The notes beneath the pieces were generated by a model. The model made no database searches and was not told where the DNA came from. It saw only the letters and a program-made list of their open reading frames with translations. From positions 62,001 through 126,000 of the forward strand of contig JBCCQH010000001.1 of assembly GCA_039024435.1 (NCBI GenBank): 64,000 bases of DNA. The letters run 5' to 3'. Both the position numbers and the translations under genes were made by a program. The DNA is from JBCCQH01 sp039024435. Lineage in GTDB: Bacteria; Bacteroidota; Bacteroidia; J057; JADKCL01. Below are positions 15,663 through 22,497 of this stretch, piece by piece (positions within the stretch are counted from its first letter, which is position 1; every line of letters starts with the position of its first letter).

Positions 15663-17942
15663 ATGGCGAAAGGTAGCCAGCTTGAAGACCCCCAGGCCAT
15701 TGAGTTGTTTCGCGGTCAGATCGTTCGCACAGCCGAAGAAATGGAAAGGCTGTGGGGGATGATAACGCAAGCTATTTCGAAGGAGATTGCCAACAACCTT
15801 CAGGCAATGCAAAGCCTGCGCAGGAAGGAAGCCGAGTTGAGGGAATTGCTTGCTCTGGCCCGGCAGGAGTTGCAGCGTTGCATGGAAGACAGTGAAGGAA
15901 GGGAAGACTGTGAACATTTTCGCTACGAAGTGGAGGAGGCCCAGTCATGGGTGAGAGAGGCGGAGGGGAGAGCAGCCCAAGCCCACTCATTGTATCGCCG
16001 GTCGCTCACCTTTCAGGAGGAGTTTCTGCGCCTGAAGCCGCGTTATTTTCATTTTGTGGGCCCCCACCGGGAGGCGGCACAAGATGTCTTGCGCAAAAAG
16101 CTTGCGGGGGTTGCAGAATATATGCAGGCTCCTCCTCCCGTCCCCGGGGATTCCGCTCATCCCCTCCAAAATCTGGGCGCGAATCTCCAGGCGGCGGTTC
16201 GGAAGAAGTTTGCCGATGGTCCCAAGGAGCTACTTTTGCCGACAATTCTCATTGCCATCTTGGACAGTGCGGGCAATCCATGGAAGCTCGTTAAATCCCT
16301 GGGAAAGGTATTTGTCCTGATAAATTTCCTGGCTCCCGCCGCTCAATTTTTGGTCGCTTACCAGTTTGTGAGTCAATGGCTCACGATTGCCGGGGCCATT
16401 CAGGCAGGTACTTTGGGACCGGGCATGTTGCTGCGTGGCGTACTGTCATTTTGGGAGTTTGCATCGGTGATCAACGGAGCGTTGGGCCTGAAAGGAAGAG
16501 CCCCCGCGGAACACCGGGAATTTTTCCTCGATTGTGGTTATCGGGTTGAAGCGGCTGTATCCGGGACGATCATGTATGCAAAACCTCGGCCTGCACTTCT
16601 TGCCATGGAATACGCAAATGTGTTGCCGCAACGCAGTCGGACTTCCGCGCAGGTGAAGGATTTACAGGCACGTACCTTAGCCGATCTCCCAGATTACAAA
16701 GTTGCGCGGCAAACTGAGCGGGTAACTCAGCCGCCCCAATCGGTTGGGATCGGAGTTGATCCGGCGCGGTGCTGGTTGCTCCTTGAACCTGAGATTGCCG
16801 CGGCGATCCAACCCAATGAAAAAATCGCAATTGCGTACCGCAGTGCGTTAAAGGAAATCTCTACCGGGACCCCCATAGAAGATTTACCACCAGAAACCCA
16901 AGAGATATATTTGCAGTATGCACGTCCCGGTCCTCAACGGGGAATTCAGCTTGACCGGTTCGGTCTCAGTCACTACTGTACGGGGGGATACGAACTCCTG
17001 GTAACGGCCCAGGCCCATCAACTTCCGATGCATGCCTGGATAACTGATTATCCTCAGGGAAAAATTCCGGTTGAAGAAAAAGAGCCCAAAAGGAACGCTG
17101 AGGAGGGACCCCATTTACCTGTAGAATCGGCAATTGAGGTAACCCAGAGGGGCAATGTTTATCACGTTGCGGTTCAGGCTTTCGGCGACATTTCGGTCAA
17201 GTATTCAATTGTGGCGAAAATAGATTCCTCGCAAGCGCGTATTTTGGACGGGGGAAGCTTAAACCATATCCGACCGCCGGAATTGAAGTTAGCTACACTG
17301 CGCGTTATTGAAGGGGCTGCGCTAACGGCAAAATCTCCGGGGCTTTCGTTTTCGCTCCCAGTTTCCGATCTGAAATTCTACCTCGATCACGGATACGCAA
17401 TCAGGGATCGGGCGAACAACCAAGCACATGTTTTTAAGTCTTACGCCTCACTCATTGCCGGCGAGTTGTCGGGGTATGGCGGGACCCAATGGCACAAGGA
17501 TGAAAAGTTGGACCAACGGGTAAAAGAAAGCCACAATAAGTTTAATCACTTTCAAACTTTGTATCGGCAGCACAAATTCTGTTCCTCGGAGGCGAAAAAG
17601 GAGTGGAGTATCGATCCCAGCTTGATTTACATCCCCGACTTGGGGGAAAATTTCTGGAGGCATCACGGAGGAACCAAAGAGTCGTACGATGAATTGGCCG
17701 AAAAATACCGCAGAGCTCTGCAAGCAGTTCGCGAGGGAATCCGCCCGGAGGACCTTCCCCATGATCTGTTGCGACCGTACCGACTTTTTCGCTCCGAAGA
17801 GCAAAGTGAGGTGATTCGCCTCAATAAATATGGCGGCTACTATTCCGTCGAAAGTGGCCGTCATCGGGTCGCCCTTGCCCAGGAACACCAGCTACCCATC
17901 AATGCTGAAGTAATCGAATGGTGGGAGGGGGAATGTCCCTAA
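15663..17942 (+). CDS. Large candidate effector with duplicated ParB-like module
   Basis: A 759-residue protein. Residues 1-135 are long charged helices with coiled-coil character, as in N-terminal targeting domains of type VII substrates. About 175-290 is hydrophobic, with several possible membrane helices (TILIAILDSAG, VFVLINFLAPAAQFLVAYQF). Two related segments follow, about 365-465 and 650-755. Each has a YRxAL helix, a P-x-EDLP motif, a (Q/R)L-(D/N)-(R/K)-(F/Y)-G strand and an AxxHQLP helix. The second copy carries SGRHRVALAQEHQLP, matching the ParB/sulfiredoxin-like G-x-H-R core; in the first copy the His and Arg are lost (TGGYELLVTAQAHQLP). The middle (about 490-640) is unassigned. It probably is the main substrate of the locus, with the C-terminal module as the active tip; this is inference. 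The stop overlaps the next gene. Confidence 0.72.
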   Translation: MAKGSQLEDPQAIELFRGQIVRTAEEMERLWGMITQAISKEIANNLQAMQSLRRKEAELRELLALARQELQRCMEDSEGREDCEHFRYEVEEAQSWVREAEGRAAQAHSLYRRSLTFQEEFLRLKPRYFHFVGPHREAAQDVLRKKLAGVAEYMQAPPPVPGDSAHPLQNLGANLQAAVRKKFADGPKELLLPTILIAILDSAGNPWKLVKSLGKVFVLINFLAPAAQFLVAYQFVSQWLTIAGAIQAGTLGPGMLLRGVLSFWEFASVINGALGLKGRAPAEHREFFLDCGYRVEAAVSGTIMYAKPRPALLAMEYANVLPQRSRTSAQVKDLQARTLADLPDYKVARQTERVTQPPQSVGIGVDPARCWLLLEPEIAAAIQPNEKIAIAYRSALKEISTGTPIEDLPPETQEIYLQYARPGPQRGIQLDRFGLSHYCTGGYELLVTAQAHQLPMHAWITDYPQGKIPVEEKEPKRNAEEGPHLPVESAIEVTQRGNVYHVAVQAFGDISVKYSIVAKIDSSQARILDGGSLNHIRPPELKLATLRVIEGAALTAKSPGLSFSLPVSDLKFYLDHGYAIRDRANNQAHVFKSYASLIAGELSGYGGTQWHKDEKLDQRVKESHNKFNHFQTLYRQHKFCSSEAKKEWSIDPSLIYIPDLGENFWRHHGGTKESYDELAEKYRRALQAVREGIRPEDLPHDLLRPYRLFRSEEQSEVIRLNKYGGYYSVESGRHRVALAQEHQLPINAEVIEWWEGECP

Positions 17943-18154
17943 GGAACCTCCAAGAGGCATTTAGCGAATTGGATCGGCGATTCAGATCACAATCGGAGAT
18001 CCTGAACGCATCCTGGCAGGACCGCGGCCAAAGGCAGTTTTTCAAGCATTACATCTATCCGTGGCAGGGGTTTGACGAAAATTTTTTGGAAGAACTTGAT
18101 CGAATATTTACTGGCTTTGACCAAGTCCGTGAGAAGATAAATGAATTGTTGTGA
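17933..18154 (+). CDS. Second WXG100-like small protein
   Basis: The 73-residue helical protein starts inside the end of the 759-residue gene (ATG at 17933; stop of the previous gene at 17940-17942). An alternative ATG at 17918 would add five residues of low complexity. It has a central turn NASWQDRGQRQFF (Trp28-Gln29-Asp30), mirroring the SWQD turn of the 15379-15657 product, so both small proteins share the same helix-WQD-helix plan. It could be the heterodimer partner of the first one, or a dedicated partner for the large protein. It is about 20 residues shorter than typical WXG100 proteins. Confidence 0.7.
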   Translation: MSLRNLQEAFSELDRRFRSQSEILNASWQDRGQRQFFKHYIYPWQGFDENFLEELDRIFTGFDQVREKINELL

Positions 18155-18174
18155 GCAGTTAAAACAAAAGCTTT

Positions 18175-19194
18175 ATGATGGAACATTATGAAACGATTCT
18201 GAATCAATTCTACGCATTGTTTTCTGCGGGGGATTTCAACGCATTGACCGCCTGGGCCAGTGCAATCCTATTTGACGAGAATCAATTGCGGGAGAACCGA
18301 GCCGTCGCAGGTGCGCATTGCCTGTATGCTCAGATGATCAATGAACAGTTCAAGGAGGCAAAGAGTACCGGTGACAAGACAATTCAGCACAGGGCATATT
18401 TTCCTTCACCAGTAATGGAACTTCAGTTTCTGATGATGTTTCAGTACAGTTGCTTGAAGGTGGCCACCGATGGCCGTGATCTCGCGGCCTTTGTGCGTGC
18501 CACGGAAATCGGAGAGCAAATTCAAAAACTCCGTGCCCGTGGTAACTTAAAAGATACTGAAGGATTTAGGTGGGAAGTTGCCCCTCTTTTTGCTGAGATT
18601 CTTGAAATGACCAACAAGCTTGTGGGAGAACTGGGGTGGAGCCCGAGTGAGAAATTAATGCAGACGGAGCCCGACTACGGCCTTATGCGTGCTGCGGTGA
18701 ATGGCCATTTGGCCCAGGTAAAGTTTTTCATCAAGCGGGGAGCCAACATCAATGTTCAAAATGAAAGTTGTACTCCATTGCTATTCGCAATCAGTGAAGA
18801 TCACTTCCCGGTTGCGACCTACCTCCTGGATCAGGGCGCAGGATTTGCCGATAAAGCTGCCCGCGATACCGCCGTCGAAATTGCGCGGCGAAATGGATGT
18901 TTTGGCTTGATTGATCGGCTTCAGATAGCTCCTGTTTTATCATCTGAGGGCTGTTTTATTGCGACAGTATGTTTTGGAAGTTATGATGCCTTAGAAGTAA
19001 AAGTACTGCGTAAGTTTAGGGATGATAAACTAATCCCTACCCCCTGGGGGTTATGGGTAGTAAATCGATACTACAAATACTCTCCCCAGATCGCGCGTTT
19101 AATTGCGCACAAGCCAACTTTAAAGAAGTCGGTTCGGGTATTCTTATTGGCCCCAATCATTTGGGTCATTGGTAGATGCTTTCGCATCAAGTGA
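18175..19194 (+). CDS. Ankyrin-repeat protein with C-terminal CFI-box
   Basis: The 339-residue product has no signal peptide. Residues 1-150 are helical and unassigned. About 160-250 holds ankyrin repeats (DYGLMRAAVNGHLAQVKFFI, then a TPLLFAISEDHFPVATYLL unit). The last 90 residues match the CFI-box C-terminal domain: GCFIATVCFGSYDALEV, LRKFRDDKL, then YYKYSPQIARLI and a hydrophobic tail. The gene starts 20 bases after the second WXG100-like gene and probably ends the operon. Ankyrin proteins occur as immunity proteins beside polymorphic toxins, so an immunity role towards the 759-residue protein is possible but unproven. ATGs at 18175 and 18178 are both possible starts. Confidence 0.75.
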   Translation: MMEHYETILNQFYALFSAGDFNALTAWASAILFDENQLRENRAVAGAHCLYAQMINEQFKEAKSTGDKTIQHRAYFPSPVMELQFLMMFQYSCLKVATDGRDLAAFVRATEIGEQIQKLRARGNLKDTEGFRWEVAPLFAEILEMTNKLVGELGWSPSEKLMQTEPDYGLMRAAVNGHLAQVKFFIKRGANINVQNESCTPLLFAISEDHFPVATYLLDQGAGFADKAARDTAVEIARRNGCFGLIDRLQIAPVLSSEGCFIATVCFGSYDALEVKVLRKFRDDKLIPTPWGLWVVNRYYKYSPQIARLIAHKPTLKKSVRVFLLAPIIWVIGRCFRIK

Positions 19195-20160
19195 TCGATA
19201 TTCCTACATCGATGAAAGCATGATTAATGGTCCGAAGTCAGTATTTGTGTGGGTTGGGAGCATCTTCAATCCTCAGATATTCAGTATTCCTGACAGTTTG
19301 CGCGAATGGCTTGGTGCAGGCGCAACCTTTTTGTACTTTAGGTAGTAACACAAGTACAAACCGGAAACCATACAGCATTATTACTTCGCCGCAAGAGGCC
19401 GCTCCTTCGCAAGCGTTGGTCGCACAATTGACCCATTGCTGCAACGGAATGGTTGACAATTGAACATTGCAGATGCGGCGCAAGTAGAGCAAACAATTAA
19501 TGTTTACACAACAAACTGCGTTATGAACTCATTCTTTAATTTTGGCCCAAACTAAGTAACCATGCTCGTTTTGAGCCATCCACTACCATCACCATTCGAC
19601 AACTCCGCAGACCAGGTCTGTAGGAAAGTGAGGACTGGGCAAGGCAGGTCATCTGACACGTCTTCGTTGAGGGCCTCACCCGAAGCTGGCTGGATGCAAT
19701 TAACTATGACCAGGGGAACCATTGCATCGCCGGCCCGGTGCCGGATCGTATTGAGAGTACCCCGGCGCTCACTGGACAACTCTAGCTAGGATTGTCGCAC
19801 TGAGCCTGTTGCGCCGGTACAAACCAGGCATATACATCTCCATGGACTGCCTTGCGTGCTGGACACTCAAACTATGAATCGGGAAGCAACGTTCACACAT
19901 TTATCTGAAATCCCCCCAACGAAATCCTCCAATGGGGTCGAAAGACGTCCCAAGCGGCATCGCGCTTTAATCTGGCGCAAAACAGTTTTCACCGTGCTAG
20001 GGTAAGAAATTGGACCGCAAGGGAGCCGGAAACCGGCACTTGACACGTCAAATCAACAATTTGGAGCGGAGCCCGCCTTGGTATGACCAAAGGCGGGCTT
20101 CTGAATTTTGGGGCAATACATTTGGGCAGAAATCGCCCGACTATGACCAGTGGAAAATGC
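19195..20160. other. Gene-poor stretch, possible degraded coding remnants
   Basis: There are 966 bases with no convincing intact gene. A plus-strand frame at 19227-19463 begins with a signal-peptide-like segment (RYSVFLTVCANGLVQAQ) and stops after 78 codons; short peptides in the other two plus frames continue to about 19860. The pattern could be a decayed secreted-protein gene, but no family can be named. At 20070-20100 there is an inverted repeat. The stretch separates the AT-richer left third of the window from the GC-richer remainder. Confidence 0.4.
20070..20100. terminator. Hairpin downstream of ispF (possible terminator)
   Basis: Arms AGCCCGCCTT and AAGGCGGGCT extend inward by GGT/ACC with one bulged base. 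The hairpin lies 60 bases beyond the ispF stop on the minus strand. No T-run follows on either strand, so it may act as an RNA 3'-end stabiliser or a factor-dependent terminator. Confidence 0.4.
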
Positions 20161-20649
20161 CTAATCGTCGGATCGGTAAATGAGCGCCACCGCGTGGACT
20201 TTGATGCCTTCTCGCCGGCCAATAGCGTCCATGCCTTCGTTGCGGGTGGCTTTCAGGGACACGCAATCAAGATCGACCTGTAAGAGCGGGGCGATTACCG
20301 CGCACATCGCGGGGATGTGAGGATTCATTTTGGGGGCTTCGGCGACGATGGTGCAGTCGACATTGCCCACACGGTAGCCCTTTTCGTGGAGTAGGGTTAC
20401 CGTGCCCGCGAGCAATTTCCGGCTGTCGACCCCTTTCCATTCCGGGTCGGTATCCGGGAAGTGAAATCCGATGTCGCGCAGGTTGGCCGCGCCCAGGAGG
20501 GCATCGCAGATGGCGTGCAGCAGCACATCCGCATCCGAATGTCCCAACAGCCCAGTTGGGTGGGATATTTCCAATCCTCCAATGATCAAAGGCCGCCCTT
20601 CCACCAGTCGGTGCGTGTCATACCCGAACCCTACCCGGATGTTTAGCAT
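20161..20649 (-). CDS. ispF: 2-C-methyl-D-erythritol 2,4-cyclodiphosphate synthase
   Basis: At 162 residues this is the standard IspF length. It cyclises CDP-methylerythritol 2-phosphate to methylerythritol 2,4-cyclodiphosphate in the MEP isoprenoid pathway. Hallmarks are the metal-binding GYDTHRL at the N-terminus, the GLLGHSDADVLLHAICDALLG segment carrying the third metal-ligand His, the IGFHFPDTDPEWKG loop, the conserved IVAEAPKMNPHI, and the KATRNEGMDAIGRREGI motif near the end. All expected catalytic and zinc ligands are present. The ATG at 20649 is the only sensible start. The upstream YceI-fusion gene is on the same strand, 101 bases away across a hairpin, so a shared transcript is not certain. 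Confidence 0.97.
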   Translation of the reverse strand: MLNIRVGFGYDTHRLVEGRPLIIGGLEISHPTGLLGHSDADVLLHAICDALLGAANLRDIGFHFPDTDPEWKGVDSRKLLAGTVTLLHEKGYRVGNVDCTIVAEAPKMNPHIPAMCAVIAPLLQVDLDCVSLKATRNEGMDAIGRREGIKVHAVALIYRSDD

Positions 20650-20681
20650 AAATCTTCAATTGGTCAATGCACAATTTTTCC

Positions 20682-20733
20682 ATTGCCCATTTCCAATGAT
20701 CTTTTGCGAGTGCAGCCATTGGAAATGGGCAAT
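20682..20733. repeat. 17-base perfect inverted repeat between two genes
   Basis: The arms ATTGCCCATTTCCAATG and CATTGGAAATGGGCAAT are separated by 18 bases, between the YceI-fusion gene and ispF. No T-run is adjacent. A related inverted repeat with the same TTTCCAAT core lies at 35660-35728. Confidence 0.6.
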
Positions 20734-20750
20734 TGTCAGATTGATAACCG

Positions 20751-22190
20751 CTAAACTGCGGCTGGTTTGAGCAGGAAGTTGAGGAAGAATTTGAGGGTAT
20801 CTTTGGCGGGATCAGGGCCGTCCGGCCCTTCCAGATCAAAGTTGTCTTTGAGGCGCAAGTCAAAGGAAGCGTAGACTTGCAAGCGGGCCTTGCCATCTTC
20901 GGTCAGGACCGGTTCGATCTGAGCGATGACGCCGAGGGGAACCTGGATTCCCATCAGTTCGAGGGTGCCCTGAACATTGAACTGGGAAAGGGCGCCAAAG
21001 GCGAGATTGGGATTGTCGAGCGCTTCTACCGACTTGAAGGTGAAGGAAGCGCGCGGATGATCGGTAATGGTAAGCATGTCCGCAACATGGTGATCGAGGC
21101 TGGGATCGCCCATGGTCAGCGTCTCCAGGCCTACGTTGAAGGAGGCGGCCGATTGCGTGATGTCATTGCCCGCGCCAAGGTTGAGATTGCCCCGCATCTC
21201 GCTGATTTCCCCCGCGTAGTAGTCCATCGGTGCGAGGAAACTGAAATTGACAATTGGAGTTTCATCATCGACCGGACCGCCCATGACCCATTTGCGTCCG
21301 AGTTTGACATCGGCGGCAGCAAAGTTATTGTCTGCTCCTTCTGGCGCGGCCGGCAATTCCAGGTCCATCTTTTTCCAGTTCAAGATCCCGGCCGACTTGC
21401 GTACGGGTAGCATCGCATCGCCATTTTCGGTGCTGAGCAACTGCTTTTCCAGTTCAGCGACCATCGTCGCACCCGCTTTCTCGAAAGCGTTTTTCCAGTT
21501 GGCCCAGGTGCCTTCGAAAGGATTGTCAAAGCGGCGGTGGATCGGAATCACACAGTTGAATTGGGAATACATCTCGGCGGAAATGAACAGCTTGCCATCT
21601 TCCCCCCGGTAGGGATAAAATGCCATGTACATTGCGCGGTGATTGCGCTGGGCGTTGAAAGCAGTCTTGAGCGAATGCTTTTTCATGCCGCGGTCGAGCG
21701 CCTTGAGGGCCCCGGCATGAAACGACTTTGCATTGTAGCCGGCGGGCACTGCGCCCGCAAGATCGGTGATTTTGACCGGCGTGTAGATCGTCGCGCATTC
21801 ATTTTCCCAAACCAAAACATCGTGCTTTTCATTGTCGACGGCCTTTTGCGGCATGCGCTTGACCGTACGGATGAAAGTCTTCACCTTGTCGAGGAGCGTG
21901 TACCGCCCGATGTACAGGGAGCGGCCGAGGTGATTTTGGAATACGATGGAGGGGGTAAAGGTGACCATTTCCGGAGCGCCTTTGCTTACATCGCGCACCA
22001 GCACTTCGATGTCCTGGGCCTGGGCCATTTCTTCAATCTTGGGCAGTACTTCCTTGCGGAAATCCTGCGTAACCGGATGATCTTCCTGCTGCAGGAAGAC
22101 TACAAGCTGTCCGCCATTGCCGGCTTGCAATCCGGATCCCAAGCTGGCGAACGCCGCAAAGAGGAGGGGGTAAAATATCTTACGAAGCAT
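20751..22190 (-). CDS. Secreted thioredoxin-like/YceI fusion protein
   Basis: The 479-residue product has an N-terminal signal peptide (MLRKIFYPLLFAAFASLGSG, cleavage near LQA). Residues about 25-110 resemble a thioredoxin-like fold (VVFLQQEDHPVTQDF, later FTPSIVFQNHLGRSLYIGRY), but no CxxC is visible, so redox activity there is unlikely. A central region of about 180 residues is unassigned. About 300-475 matches the YceI lipocalin-like family: the FNVGLETL strand, DHPRASFTFKSVEAL, NVQGTLELMGIQVPL, and VYASFDLRLKDNFDL. YceI domains bind isoprenoid lipids, so location next to ispF (an isoprenoid-precursor enzyme) may be meaningful. The fusion is longer than normal YceI proteins (about 190 residues). 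Confidence 0.8.
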   Translation of the reverse strand: MLRKIFYPLLFAAFASLGSGLQAGNGGQLVVFLQQEDHPVTQDFRKEVLPKIEEMAQAQDIEVLVRDVSKGAPEMVTFTPSIVFQNHLGRSLYIGRYTLLDKVKTFIRTVKRMPQKAVDNEKHDVLVWENECATIYTPVKITDLAGAVPAGYNAKSFHAGALKALDRGMKKHSLKTAFNAQRNHRAMYMAFYPYRGEDGKLFISAEMYSQFNCVIPIHRRFDNPFEGTWANWKNAFEKAGATMVAELEKQLLSTENGDAMLPVRKSAGILNWKKMDLELPAAPEGADNNFAAADVKLGRKWVMGGPVDDETPIVNFSFLAPMDYYAGEISEMRGNLNLGAGNDITQSAASFNVGLETLTMGDPSLDHHVADMLTITDHPRASFTFKSVEALDNPNLAFGALSQFNVQGTLELMGIQVPLGVIAQIEPVLTEDGKARLQVYASFDLRLKDNFDLEGPDGPDPAKDTLKFFLNFLLKPAAV

Positions 22191-22497
22191 GATAATGCGT
22201 GTTTTTTAGTATGACGAAGTTTGTACGGATTTGTTTTCGTGCGTTGGATCTATGTTTATAACGTGTAATGACAATAAATGTTTAGACATCTATGCGGGAA
22301 AGCTCTCCGGACCATTTGGTTACAGAAGTGGAAAAAGCGCAACCATTTGCCCAGTGCCGTCGCCAATTACTTGCATTCGAGGCAAAGAAAAATTATTTTT
22401 CGTAGCTATTGATGCGGAAACTGTGACTCGCTTGTGATGCGGTATCTCCCTTATTTTCAACCGGCTATTCTCGGAGGGCATTGTATTTCCGGAGTTT
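22191..22497. other. Divergent promoter region
   Basis: This lies between the leftward YceI-fusion gene and the rightward sensor kinase gene. No open frame of substance and no clear hairpin was found. It presumably contains both promoters, but no confident -33/-7 pair could be picked. Confidence 0.5.
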
